From positions 693,460-757,459 of the forward strand of contig WBMV01006179.1 of assembly GCA_013396655.1 (NCBI GenBank): a stretch of DNA of 64,000 nt, in the 5' to 3' direction. Positions 1 through 11,865 of this stretch are shown one piece after another. The position numbers and the translations under genes are program-made. Source of the stretch: Campylorhamphus procurvoides (Eukaryota > Chordata > Aves > Passeriformes > Dendrocolaptidae). The notes under the pieces are model-generated. The model ran no database searches. It worked only from the letters and a program-made list of their open reading frames with translations, and was not told where the DNA came from. Position 1 is the stretch's first letter, and every line of letters starts with the position of its first letter.

Positions 1-890
1 TTAAAGGTATTAAAATCAGTAAAACTGCTTCAAATAAGTGACTAGATGCTAAGAATTACTGTGAAGCTTTTGAAGATGAATTCAAGAGAGAGTTAAATGT
101 CTCCAGGTTTCCTCTGCCGTGAAACAAACCTTGAGGATGAGAGGGCTGAGCTGTGCTTTAAGTGCAGTGGGCTTTTAAAACCCGCTATTTAATGACTGTC
201 TTTGCTCCAAATCCCTTCCAATATTTGCAGTGGAGAGAGATGAGCACGTTTGGACTTGTGGGCTGGCCTTCTCCCCTTGGCTGATCCCAGCAAAATGTTT
301 TCCTTTCATTTTCTCTGGATATCTGGCAGTGCTAAGTCAGTCCCTGCTCCTTTGCAGTCATTACAATCTATTTGCCTGAACCGTGGTGGTTCCAGGGCTG
401 CAACCCCATCGTGGAAGGTCCTGGATGAGCAGGTGGGGGGCACCTGGGGAGGCTCATGCTGAGCCTGTTCCTTGCAGACACTCTGCTCGTTGGGAGATAC
501 TTGAGGAGCCAGCTAAAAAGGGCCTGATTTTCAGGGAAAGGGCTCCTTGCTCCATGAAATGAGGGTGATGGCAAATAGGGCAAGTCAGAGACGCAGGGAC
601 TCGTGTCTTCTGCTGTCCAGAATGATGGTGGAATCATACAGGGATGTGGAAGAAAGGAGAGGAAAGTTTTGCAAAATTTTGAGAGGCTGTGTGAGCCCAG
701 GCTGGGGATGATCCAGACCAAAAGATATAATCTTTTTTAGTGAAATTAGACTGATTTTGTCCAGTATTGGCCTGGGGCTTGGGAGAACTGTGTTTGATTC
801 TCTCACCTAATGCTCTTTTCATGCTCGACTTTTGTCTCCTCTGCCATGGAACAGTTGGGTTTGTCAGAGCTGGTGTGAGCACCAGTGGGA
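1..890. other. Single-copy noncoding sequence, no gene seen
   Basis: Mixed-composition unique sequence. The short open frames here overlap on both strands and show no recognisable domain or convincing exon structure. No repeat was recognised. Confidence 0.5.
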
Positions 891-894
891 GGGA

Positions 895-1050
895 ATTAAT
901 CCCAGGGTGGTTTGAGCTGGGGGGGACCTTAAAGACCATCCACTTCCAGCTCCCTCCTCATAGGTAGGGACACCTTCCCCTAGCCCAGGTGGACCAAACC
1001 CCCATCCATCCTAGCCTTTAACACTTCCAGGGGTGGGGATTACATCCTGG
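895..1050 (-). mobile_element. CR1 LINE fragment, diverged
   Basis: Reads as the reverse complement of a CR1 3' end: a 'cccagggtggtttgagctgg' start, then 'gaccttaaagaccatc', 'gtagggacaccttcccctag', and 'cacttccaggggtggggatt'. It is more diverged than the other copies in the window, so probably older. It is 5'-truncated, as is usual for CR1, and carries no open reading frame. The inner boundary is approximate. Confidence 0.75.
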
Positions 1051-2570
1051 AGAGGATGCCAACCCAGAGACAGGTACCACACCTCCCAGTACCCCTTCCT
1101 GCCGTGGTCACAAAGCCAGGGATATCCCCTGGACATATCAGCAAACACAGCACCATTTCCCACCCATCATCCTTCCCAGAGCTGCTCTCTGAGCCAGACC
1201 AGCCCCTCTCCTGTTCCCTGTATTCCCCAGTGCCCTCCCTGCTGCTCTCCATGCCTGCTGTCTTCTCACCCCGTAGCCATTTGTGCACTCGAGTAATGGA
1301 AGGGACACCTTAAATCACGTTGTCTGCAGACATTACAGGCAAGGATGGGATTTGCCATTGTGCATCAGAGCACTGGTCCATCTCACGGGGCTCCTGCCCT
1401 GCGGTGCCCACCGGGGAGCGTGGCCAGAGCCTCGTCCCAGTGCCCCCCAGTGTCCCAGCCTGGCCCCGGGACACTGGGCAGGGATCTGCTCTCCTGCTCT
1501 CCCCAGGAGCACCCCATGCCCTTCAGCAGGGGAGGAATCTGTGCTTTACAACCTGTTTCGAAGCTGGTGCTTTGACACAAAATTGCTTTTCCTCCTTAAT
1601 TAAGCTCTCCTTGGGATTTGCTCAGATGTTCGCTGCTGACAAAGTGTTTCTTACCATCTTTTTCCCTCTTTTTCCCCGCATTGATTTAATAGTTTAACTA
1701 AGTTTGATTCCTGGCTCGTCCTTTTGCAATCTGGACAATGTTTTCAAGTAGATGTAAAATAAATGTGACAGAGCGATACGGTCCTTTAAATTGAGCTTAA
1801 TTTTTCTGGGAATGCTGGGGAGGGAGCCTGCAATGGCTGCTGCCTGAATGGTTCTGAGCACATGGGAGCCCAAAAGGGCTCTTTGCAATGTCACATGGAA
1901 CTCTAGATCTTCCCTGAATTTTCTCATTCCTTTTTGGGTCCCTTTCCATCACCCCTTGCCATTCCCTCCTCTGTCAAACCAGTCTTTCCTTATGTTTCAT
2001 CCCCTCCTACAGATGCTGGTGAGACACCAGTAAGAAAAATCATTTACCATTAGTTGGGATTGTGTTCCTGATCCTTTTCTCTTCTCCCTGTGCTGCAGAA
2101 GATGGGCAGTGGGCACTTTACTGAACAAGATAAAAAGGCTCCCTGGAAATGCAATTTTTCTTTGAGAAAGAGAACAATACTTTCTACTTCTTAAAAAGAT
2201 ATTTAAATCTCTTCTTTTTCTTTATTTAAAGGAAAATTCTCTCTCTCCTTGACAATGTTATGCAATTACTCTAAATAATTGTTTCCTTGAGGCACCTCTG
2301 ATAAAGGCCAATAAGTGATGGAGGGAGTCTCCTCAGTGGGGTTGGAGATGGGCAGGGACTGTGAGGAGGAGAAGAAGGTCCTGCATTAGGTCTCTTTCTG
2401 TTTTTCCCTGAGCAAATCCTCTCTGTGAAGCAGATGGCCACAGCAGAGGGACTCAGAGCAGCTCTGAGCGTGGGGCTCTGCCTAAGACCGTGTGTAAACA
2501 CTGTCATAAGCTGAGCTTTACTGGGCACTAATCCATGAAGATATTAAAAATGTTACCTGCGGCACTTTGC
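1051..2570. other. Single-copy noncoding sequence, no gene seen
   Basis: C-rich up to about 1300, then AT-richer. Open frames around 1283-1697 lie in all three frames and look like composition effects. Nothing else is recognised. Confidence 0.45.
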
Positions 2571-2576
2571 CGAGGT

Positions 2577-2775
2577 CTCACTGCAGACTGGGGGTGCTGT
2601 GTCCTCTCCAGAGCCATTCCCAGGCTCTCCATCCTCTGCCTCATTGCAGATTTGGGTTGCTGTGCCCTCTCCAGAGCCATTCCCAGGCTCTCCATCCTCT
2701 GCCTCATTGCAGATTTGGGTTGCTGTGCCCTCTCCAGAGCCATTCCCAGGCTCTCCATCCTCTGCCTGCCCAGAG
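2577..2775. repeat. 63-bp tandem repeat, about 3 copies
   Basis: The segment beginning 'gagccattcccaggctctcc' recurs at 2611, 2674 and 2737, a period of 63 bp. Copies two and three are essentially identical; copy one differs at its left end. Because 63 is a multiple of three and the unit has no stop in several frames, open frames of about 80-155 codons appear on both strands. These are by-products of the repeat and are not annotated as genes. Confidence 0.9.
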
Positions 2776-3047
2776 CAGGGGCTGTACTTGCAGCCTGCCC
2801 TGGGTGAGGAGTGTGCCCAGGGCTGGGGCTGCTCCTGATGGTGATCCATGGATCCCTCAGCACCCTGCCCATCCCACGGATGGTGAGAGCAGGACCCCTG
2901 GACACATTCAGTGCTCCTGGGGGTCTGCTGGGGACATGGGGCTCAGCAAGCCCAGGGGAGCCACTGCAAAGATGTGATGTGGCAGCTGGTGACAATGTTG
3001 GAAGGGGCAGCTTTTTCTTTATCCAGATTAAATGTCATATCACATTG

Positions 3048-3495
3048 TAGAATGGGTTGAATGAGAAGGGATCTTAAAGCCCACCCAGTCCCACCCCTGC
3101 CATGGTCAGGGACACCTCCCACCAGCCCAGGTTGCTCCAAGCCCCGTCCAACCTGGCCTTGGACACTCCCAGGGATCCAGGGGCAGCCACAGCTTCTCTG
3201 CCCAACGTGGGCCAGTCCCTGCCCCCCCTCCCAGCCACCAATTCTTTCCCAATATCCCATCCATCCCTGCCCTCTGGCACTGGGAAGCCATTCCCTGTGT
3301 CCTGTCCCTCCATGCCTTGTCCCCAGTCCCTCTCCAGCTCTCCTGGAGCCCCTTTAGTCTCTGCCAGGGGCTCTCAGGTGTCCCTGGAGCTTTCTCTTCT
3401 CCAGGGGAACCCCCCCAGCTCTCCCAGCCTGTCCCAGAGCAGAGGGGCTCCTCTCTTTGGTGGAATTTCTCATCCTCCAGCAGATCCAGCTCCTT
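3048..3495 (-). mobile_element. CR1 LINE fragment, about 450 bp
   Basis: Reverse complement of a CR1 3' region. Landmarks in order are 'gggatcttaaagcccaccca', 'ggtcagggacacctcccacc', 'tccaacctggccttggacac', the 'cttctctgcccaac' segment, 'cagtccctctccagctctcc', 'ctttctcttctccagg' and 'ctctcccagcctgtcccaga'. It covers only part of the element and is 5'-truncated. The long frames here (including a 200-codon plus-strand frame) are antisense or decayed CR1 and not host genes. Confidence 0.93.
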
Positions 3496-5070
3496 CTCCC
3501 CAGGGCTGCTCCCCATCCCTTCTCCACCCAGCCTGGGTTTGTGCTTTGTCCATCCCATGTTCTATCACAGAGCAGCTCAGCCAAAGCTGCAGTGGTACAA
3601 AGACACACAGATGGGAAATGGAAACACTCCCAGGAAGGGGTTCATGTTGTCTCAGAGGAAACATTCCCACTCTTTCTTGCCCACCTTCCTTCCCATCTCC
3701 ATAGATCTGTCATTTTCCTCTTTGTACAACAAACGCCACACAGGATGAGCAGAAATAGGAACTTGTGGTATAAAATGCTGTATTTATGGTCAACGTGGCC
3801 TCAGGCTCCTTTGGCTGCAGTTTTAGGTAGGAATTGCTTGAAAATGGGAATCTTTGTGCTGAATCCATGGCATGCTGTCCATGACCAAGGTAGAAACCCT
3901 ACATGGCATAAACTGCAGGTGGGGCCACCCTGTAAAGTCCTGGAGCTGTGTGAGGTGTCCTGGACTGTTCTTCAACATCAGAGCAACATCAACAAATCAG
4001 AGAGTTGCAATGCCCTTTTGTTTCACAATTTTGAGCTTTCCCATCTCTGCTTCTTATTTATTTTAAGGGAAATTATCTTTCTCCTTGACAACTCTATGGG
4101 ATTGTTCCAAGTCTGTGTAGAGCTTGCGTAAATGAATATTATTTAATGGGTTATTCCACAAACCAGATGTAAAACCAAGTGTCTCATCCAGTGACACATT
4201 TGCCAATACCTGGGGCTGAATTAAAAACAGCCCAGAAATGAACCTGCTGACCAGCACTTTCAGCTCAGGGAAGGGTATTTTTCCACCAATTTTGAGCAGG
4301 ATGGATTTGTTCCCATAAATATTTTTCATGTCACTGGGATAGTGGTGGGTAGCAGCACATAATGGGATTTTTTACTGTCTTACGTGTGTTTATGTACTTT
4401 TTAATCTGCTGTTTGTTTTATAAAATGGGTGAATATAACAAATTTTTTTTGTTTTATTCAAACTGCCTAAGAAAAATTATTTAATACACAGAGGAATTTC
4501 TAAATCTGGGTTTAATTTTTTTATATTCTGCATTACAACATGGAAAAAAATCTGTCCTTCTGTCTGACTAATGTTAGTTTGATGATTATACTAATATTAA
4601 CTGCTTTACTTGAGTAAGCAAAGAAAAAGTAAAATACCAGTCAGACCAGCTGCTAATTCACAGAGTGTTGTACTCTGGTTATTAAAAATACCCAAAAGAT
4701 GTACCTTTGTGGTTCAGTCTTTTGAATTAGAAGCAGAATATTAATTTAGGCCTGGAGCATGATTAAACATTGTAAGGCCCCTTAAGAATTTTCACCAAAT
4801 TTTCTTGGATTTCTCTTTATTGGGTCTTCCTCGACTGTGTTTAGCTCTGTAATTGCTTTGCTCCTTTGTTGATAGGTTAAAGCACAATGTGATTTTCTCC
4901 ATGTCATAATATTTAAGAGGCTGGTTCAATGTTCCGCATGTATGATGTGCAGCTGAGGCACCGGAGGGGGGTGGGCTCGGAGCCTTCGGGGGGGTTTTTC
5001 CCTTCCCTCCTTTTTTCCCTTCTATTTCTGAAATTAGGCAGGAGCCTTCTGCTCTGGAAATGGTTTTTTC
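3496..5070. other. Single-copy, increasingly AT-rich noncoding sequence
   Basis: Unique sequence with AT-rich stretches around 4330-4750. No repeat family, exon or RNA gene was recognised. Confidence 0.45.
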
Positions 5071-5076
5071 CGCCAC

Positions 5077-5355
5077 GAGTGCAGGTTCAGCGGAAATTTA
5101 GGAGGGGTTTTCTGGAGCAGAAGGGAAAATGGGGTAAGAAAATCCAGCTCTTGGGGGTTTGTGGGTTTTCTTCCCTTCCTTTTTATTGTTTTTTTTATTT
5201 CTTAATTTATGAAACTCTGCAGAAGATTGCTGGGGTGCAAATTTAGCTGTGCTTCCAGCCCAAGTGCAGGTTTCCTGGAAATTTAGGAGGGATTTTCTGG
5301 AGCAGAGAAACCCCCAATCACAGACAAAATGGGGTAAAACAAACAAGTCCAGCTC
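5077..5355. repeat. Local direct duplication, copies spaced about 185 bp
   Basis: Two related copies lie in direct orientation. Copy one is 5077-5155 and copy two is 5263-5355. Shared landmarks are 'agtgcaggtt', 'ggaaatttaggaggg', 'ttttctggagcag', 'aaaatggggtaa' and 'tccagctc'. The second copy carries an extra stretch of about 15 bp ('aacccccaatcacag') between the last two blocks. This looks like a diverged tandem segmental duplication, not a known mobile element. Confidence 0.8.
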
Positions 5356-6870
5356 CTTCCCTTCTCTCCCGTTTTGAAGGATGAATTCAAAACATTGCAT
5401 TTTTCAAGTTTCAAGGGAGAGCCAAGAGTTAAAATGTAATAATTGAAATTCATTCCTCGTATGCACCAAAAAATTGCCATTTGGCACAAAGAACATTAAA
5501 AATTGTGGAGCCCAAACTGGCTCACTGGAGCTGCCTGAGCAAATCCTTGTGCAGGAGAGAAGGTCAACATGACCAAAATTTGCTTCTGCCACCTTCAGCA
5601 GAGCAGCAGCTCTGGGAGTGCCTTCTATACAAGGATAGCAGGATGGGATAGTCCCTCCTCAAGCCAAGGAGGGAGTTGGAAGGGAAATAAAGCATTGAGG
5701 GCTGAATTGAGGCTGATGGAGCTGGTGGAGCACACGAGGAGGGTCAGGAGAAGTGTTGGGTTGAGTGAAGGCTCAACCTGGAAAAATCTCCAAAAATAAT
5801 GTGTATGCGCCAGGTATTGTTCTTCAGAGAAAAGGCACAATCCTAAAAAGGTGAGGGATGATGGTTTAAATTTTAATGAGATTTTAAACGTCCTTGTCCT
5901 TGGCGTTACAGAGGAGGCCTCATTAACAGTAACGAGGGATGTGTGTGGGGATCACTCTGGATCCAGAATGGCTTTGAAAGGCCTAATATTTGGCTGAGGT
6001 TAGATAATTTATATATAGCACTACCTGGACTCTAATATGTCAGCAAAAATGCCAACACAGTTCTGGAGTGCCATCACACAGAGATATTCAGACACAGTGA
6101 TATCATTACTCAGGAAGGCAATAATTGTCTTTCACATGCATTGGTAAAGACCTGCCTCTCCTCAGCCTTTAAAGAGAAACACTGATAAAGGTACTGGCAT
6201 GTCCTTTTTGCACAACACAAGGAAAGAGAAATCTAATAAAAAGGACTGTCCTGGATCTGAGATGGGCCCCAAGGCCACCCTCAAGCACTGAGTGGCTACA
6301 ACAGTTGGTAAAAATCTAAAACACATTTTATTTGAGCATGTCCCAGGCAAGATGATAAGAACAGTGACACTGAATATTGAAATATGCCATCATATAGAGA
6401 ATGAGCTGCCAACTCATTAATAAATAATGATTCCTGGTGATAGCAATGACCAAAGAGACCATGTCTTGAGGCACAGCATAAGAAAAGTCCTTTATTTAAA
6501 TCCTTTATGAGGGAGGAAGGCAGGAAGGAGGAGGATATTAACTACATCTGGGAGAAATCTGAAATCACAACGAAATTTGACCGGAATCAGGACATTGAAG
6601 TTTACAGCCAAGCAGCAGGTTCTGCAGGAGGCAGTGGGTGACCATAGCAAGTTCTGTGGTGGCATCTCAGAGCATCAAAGAGAAAGACCATTGAAGCTCA
6701 AGGCATCAGTTGCCCAAAGTGAGCAATTCCATGACTTCTCCTGTGGAGCAGTGTGGACTGACATCACCAGCAGCCCTTGAGCACAGGCAGAGCCCATGAT
6801 TGTGATGCTGTCCTGAAGAAAACCTTGTTCTCCACCGTGCTGGCAGCAGCAATTAGGATTTCAAGAAGCA
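5356..6870. other. Single-copy noncoding sequence, no gene seen
   Basis: Unique, moderately AT-rich DNA with no repeat similarity that I recognise and no credible coding exon. Confidence 0.45.
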
Positions 6871-6879
6871 GAGTTGGGC

Positions 6880-7300
6880 TCCTATAATTAAATAAAGGCA
6901 GTGACGACAATTTCCGAAATCCAAACAACCCGGGCAACCCAAAAAATCTGTTGTCCTGGTCTAGTTAGTGCAGCTCAAGCGGTGCATTAATTAGTGGTAG
7001 GACTAGTGCAGACGTTTCTGTCTCAGATTCAGCAGGAAAATTAAAATCCTTCAGCTCCCAGAACGTACCAGCTGCTGGAGTTGGAGATCAGTGTCCTTTC
7101 AAACTTTATCTGCTTGTGATTTGAGTGTGGTTTGAGTTGCAGTTAAGTCATGAAATAGCAGGAATTCATTTTTAAGTGCTATATTATCTCAGGATGTTCC
7201 AACCAAACAGGCAATTTAGCGTTTAAGTTTCCTAAGACATAGGAAGTTGTTTGTTCAAAACCTAATTAATGCAATTTTGATTTAATGCAATATATTGAAT
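6880..7300. other. Weak candidate conserved noncoding block
   Basis: Unique AT-rich sequence with retained CpG and homeodomain-like cores, for example 'gcattaattagtgg' near 6983. No repeat similarity. The call rests only on texture; no alignment was available. Confidence 0.2.
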
Positions 7301-8015
7301 TGTGTAATTCCAGCACAATTTTAGCTCATTTCCCTCCGTTTCCCTGTTTCCCTGAGGGCTGTCCAGCTGCTCTGGCAGAATGTTCCCTGGAAGCAAATCT
7401 TCACATTCCCGGAATGACAAACCCTGGAGCTACACTAATGGCATCGTTTTGCATGAGAAATCCACAGCCAGGAAACAAAATCTTTTAAACTTCCAAAAGT
7501 TCTTCTTTTCCTTCTAGGAAAAGAGTGTGGAAATCTGGACCTACTGAGGTTGTATCCATTATTAGAACATTTTGAAAAATCAACAGAACAAATTGCACTT
7601 TGGGTTAGATAATCTCTTCCCATAACACACAGACTTCACCTTCACTGGGGGGTTTTCCAGTTTGAAGAGTTTTATCTGAATTGTCGCTATGGGAAGGAAA
7701 CGCTTTGCTCCTGTTCCATATAAATTCATTTTGGAGCAAGGTCATTTAAAAAAAAACTAAGTCAAACTGAGGGAACAGAGCTGAGAATTTGATGTTTTGA
7801 AATTCTCGGTGTTGTTTGAATCCAGAATTTCAGTAGAGAGTTTTTCGGCAAGATTATTTTCCTTTGCTATAAATGCACCCCCCGCCACTGCCCCCAGTCT
7901 GGGGACTTTCCTTTGCTCCCTTTGCTGGCTTTCCCTTCCTGCAGGTGATTCCTGCGCTGTTCAACCCTGGCAGGCTCTGGTGAGTCGCCCCTAATTGGAT
8001 AACCCTCCCAGTCAG
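7301..8015. other. Single-copy noncoding sequence
   Basis: No gene recognised. A chance-looking acceptor/donor pair (7945-7979, 35 nt) occurs just before the CpG-rich segment. Confidence 0.4.
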
Positions 8016-8019
8016 AGCA

Positions 8020-8645
8020 TCCCCCTGCCTGTCCCGGGGCTGCGGGCGGGGGATGCGGGGGATGCTCCGGGTGCCAGCGCTGCCCTGGGCACTGGGCAAA
8101 CCCCGCTTGGTGCTCATGGCCCTGCCCCGAGGGGACTGGCACAGCTCTCTGTGAGAATGCCCCGGCCCCAGGGGCTCTCCTGAGCTCGTCCGTGGAGCGC
8201 AGGGGCTGGAAGGGGCGGTGGGATGGAGTGGGAATTGCGCAGCATCGGGCCCATTACCGGGGGGGGTTGTCAGCGGCATCATTTTGGGAGGTCGCAGTGA
8301 GGGGGGAGAGGATGCTACAGATGGACGGTGACGGCTCTGCCACTTCGATTAGGGCCGGCCCCGGCCCCGAGCGCATCCCCAGCACCCCGCACATCCCGCC
8401 GGGGGCCGGCACAGCGCTGGGGATGCTCGGCAGGAGCGCTGGGGATGCTCGGCAGGCAGGTCTGGGGATGCTCGGCAGGAGCCCGGCCCTGGGGATGAGC
8501 AGTGCCGTGCCTGGTGGCAGGGAAAGGACCAGGCTGGGCCATTTCTGCCGCCCCCGAACCCGCCGGGCACTGCCAGCTGCCAGTGGGGCGGGCACCACTC
8601 CGGGATGGAGGGATGGACCCGGCTGTATGGGCAGAAACGTGGGGA
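8020..8645. promoter_or_regulatory. CpG-rich island-like segment
   Basis: GC-rich stretch with roughly forty CpG dinucleotides in about 620 bp, in contrast to the CpG-poor flanks. It contains 'ctgcgggcgggggatgcggg' (a G-quadruplex-type run near 8040-8060), 'gggccggccccggccccgag' and a short tandem repeat at 8417-8500. Avian CpG islands often mark promoters, but no first exon or associated gene is visible, and a GC-rich minisatellite-like origin is equally possible. Confidence 0.4.
8417..8500. repeat. 22-23-bp tandem repeat within the CpG-rich segment
   Basis: The core 'ctggggatgctcggcagg' starts at 8417, 8439 and 8462, with a partial fourth copy near 8489. Copies are close to identical. Confidence 0.8.
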
Positions 8646-9589
8646 AACTCAGCATTTCACATCAGGAAACGTAGGTGGGGCTTAAAAGAGAAAAAAAAAA
8701 TAGTTCCAAAGCTCCTTTAATACAGTTTTCTGTGTTTTCTGGCTCCACCATGGTGACAACACTTAAAAGATACTTTGGGATGATCCCAGTTCATAAGATG
8801 AACAAATAAAGCTTTGCTGAATTCTAGGAATATCAGTGTCTTTTAAACTGGGTTTATTTTCAAGTGGGGGAAAAGTAGAGAATGGTCACCTATTGTACTC
8901 CCTACACACGAAAAATAGGTGCTAAATATTTTATTTTCCCCCACTGGTCTATTTATTCTCGTGCCCTGCTTTGGAGCCTCCACGTGCAGTTGGTGCAGGG
9001 GTGTCAGGTGCTCCATGGGTTCAGCACTCAGAGGAACAGGAGCCCTTGCCAAGATGGAAATGGGCTCGTCACTGGCTGCCTCTGCCAGCAAGGTAGGAGG
9101 GAAAACTCATTTTTGGGAAAAATAATCAAAGATTATCAGCTGCACCCAGGAATTTTTGGAGTGTCCCAGAGAGGAGTTGCCTCCTCTGCCCATATGCATT
9201 TTGACTTCCTCAGTGACACATAAATATAAAGCTTATATTAAAAATATAGCTGAATTTTTCTGTGCTGTGCTCCCATCACTCTGTTCTCTGCCACGAGAGA
9301 AAGGAATGAGGTAAAAATGATGCTGCAATAATCAGTGGAGAGAGTCAGAGCATTGAAGGGAAAACCAAGAGCACAATAAAGAACAAGAAAAAAACCCAAA
9401 CCCGGTGAGCATAAATATGGGCTTGAAGTTGCCTCTCTTTTTGGCACACAATTCTGTTTCAGCACATGCTCACCCTTTATCCTGAGCCCTGGCCTCATAT
9501 ACCCAAAGTCAGCTCTTAAGGAGCACTAAGAGCATTTCACTACCAAAAGGGAACTGCATTCAGGGATTATCACTTAAATTGCAGCATAG
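8646..9589. other. Single-copy noncoding sequence
   Basis: AT-richer unique DNA with no repeat family, exon or RNA gene recognised. Confidence 0.45.
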
Positions 9590-9672
9590 ATACACTATAT
9601 ATAAACATATATATAATAATATTTATGTGTGCATATATATATATATGTATATATACATTTATAGTGTGTATA
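9590..9672. repeat. Degenerate (TA)n/(TATG)n microsatellite
   Basis: Runs of 'atatatataa' and 'catatatatatatatgtata' with interruptions. Confidence 0.85.
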
Positions 9673-9679
9673 GATTTGC

Positions 9680-10680
9680 ATATATCCACTAACAGGTATT
9701 AGATGCAGATCCCTGATCATCATGTTGAAAAAGGTATCTTTGAGCTGACTAATGCACTTCATTTGGAATACTTTTAAAATTCATTTTTAAATACTAGACC
9801 CTCAAATTTGAAGGAAAAATTAAACCAGTTTAAAAGTTCTCCATCCTCAACACGTAGTTCTTTTCCCTTTTATATTCCTTCCTTTTTTTAAAAAAACAAA
9901 CCACCTTATATAAATATAGTTATAGAGCATCATGATTGGAATTCCCAGGGGGGATTTTTGTGGCACTTCAGAGCAAATGTGGTTGACACTTGTTCTTTGT
10001 TACCCTTGGGCTACTGTTTTGATCATCGACTGAATGGATTTATTCTTGTCAGCACAATGAATTTTGCACTCTTGTCGTGAGTAAATTTTACAATCCTTTC
10101 TCATGTGTAAATGAAGGACAAGGATATTCAGGTGCTTTATGTTTCAAGTGACTTGGGAAATGTAAAGAGGGGAATTCCTGCAGATGGAAGAGCTGAACCC
10201 TGAAACCCAAATCCCACTTTCACCCAGCGATCCTGGGGAATGCTTTGCAGCTCCCATCCCTGATTTATTTTTCCTTCATGAGGATGGTGAGCGCACGAGG
10301 CTCTGAACAGCCACGGTGAAATAATTGGTATGAAGCTGGAGAAGCTTAATTTTGATGAAGCAATTAGTAGTTGTTTCCTGATTGCTCTTACTGCAATGAA
10401 GAGGAGGTGAAGAAGATCGTGCCGCCTCTTTCAATTCCCAACATTTCCCAGCTCCCAAGACCTTTTGCCCTTCTATTGGACACAGCAAAAGTTGCTTTGA
10501 ATTTTTTTAGAAAGTGTCTTGTGACCATGGATTCTCAAGAAGGTTAAACATAAATTAGTCATAAAGCCAACAAAAGGGAGAGGAAAAGAGGAGGCTCTGT
10601 GATTACCGGCCAAATTCCTCTGGTTTCAAACTGCTGGTGTTTAATTAGAAAAAAATAAAGGCTGAATTCTATTTCCCTTT
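9680..10680. other. AT-rich single-copy noncoding sequence
   Basis: Unique sequence; no coding potential or repeat similarity recognised. Confidence 0.45.
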
Positions 10681-10682
10681 TA

Positions 10683-10715
10683 GAATAACAATAATAATAA
10701 CAATAATAATAACAA
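10683..10715. repeat. (AAT)n/(AAC)n microsatellite
   Basis: Trinucleotide run 'aataacaataataataac' extended by a second similar stretch. Confidence 0.85.
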
Positions 10716-10739
10716 ACTCTTTGGGAAACACTGCCATTT

Positions 10740-11720
10740 ATAACCTCAAACATTAATGTGCAACGAGCTATGTAATGCTGCAGATCTGAGCAGCGTTTAA
10801 GACAACAAAGTGCTATTTGATAGTCGAGCCTTTCTGTGGAACAGCTCTTCTTCCTGCCTTTGATGTGTGGATGGTTTATTTAATCAATTATTAATCAAAG
10901 TTATGGCATTCTTCTTATATATTTAGGTAAAAACTAAAAGATGCCTTTTCTCACTTTCTTGTTTAAATAAAAGTTTAAATAGGATGTGGAAACACTCGCT
11001 TTTGAAGGCAGAAAACCACAGATTGGAGAGCTTCCAGTGTCGGGGTTTGAGCAGTACAGGGGGAAAAAATGAGGGAAAAAATAGACATTTGTAAGTTGTG
11101 TGGCTCAGCCAAAGGTGGCAGAAGGGCTCTGCTGACCTGCCTTGCTGAGACAAAGCACAGGACAAATAATGCCAGGGGTGTTTCCCTCGCCCGGGGGCTG
11201 CACCGGGGCAGGGTGGGCAGCCGGACACTCGGCGTGTGGAGCTTCTCGAGCAGTTGGGAACATTTGGCAGCTTCACACAGGAAAAATGACTGCTCGGGAA
11301 ATCTCAGCGGCTGCTAATTAGCAGCACTGAACTGTGGGTAAGGACAGTAGATTTTAATGTGAGAGGAATTTTACAATAACCACCCCACTGAAAGAAATAG
11401 CAGGAAATGCTCCCCAGCTGACCCTTGTGGCAATCTAAGCTGCATATTGCAATAATCCTGTAAATTACTCTGCTTTTTTATACAGTAACTTGGAGTTAAT
11501 TAGTAATTTAACATTCCTCTACGCTATTAAATGTCTTTCTTGCATTATATTATGTTGTTTCATGGTCTTACCTTAACACTAATGGGGTTTAGTTCTATTT
11601 TCTCAAAACAGTAACAGTAAAATAAAACTGAGCTGGAAAATTAATTAGTTCTCTTTTACCTTTGATTTACCTGTTAGTAACAATTAAGTGGCAATGCACA
11701 GGTTTGGAGGAGTACAAGGT
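10740..11720. other. AT-rich block, partly conserved-looking
   Basis: 10740-10930 and 11430-11700 are unique AT-rich stretches with homeodomain-like TAATTA/TTAATT cores and no repeat similarity. Between them, 11180-11260 is briefly CpG-richer. No exon recognised. Conservation is inferred from texture only. Confidence 0.22.
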
Positions 11721-11865
11721 TCCATGGAGATGAATGGATTCCCTGGATGAGCTGCTGGAGTGGGGGTGAGGATGAGGAGTGGGGGAAGTACAGGGATGGT
11801 GCTGCAGGCTCTGAGGGCTGGGCTCAGAGGGGCTGGGGGAGGCAGCCCCACAGACCTGTATCCTT

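Noticed and set aside
7945..7979. Acceptor/donor pair just upstream of the CpG-rich segment (35 nt)
   Set aside because: Not frame-preserving, short, and in CpG/C-rich DNA where such pairs are common; no transcript evidence.
9674..9681. Perfect octamer motifs (ATTTGCAT/ATGCAAAT) here and at 24146, 25301, 27109, 44937
   Set aside because: Five in 64 kb is only slightly above chance for AT-rich DNA, so not reported as a POU-factor cluster.
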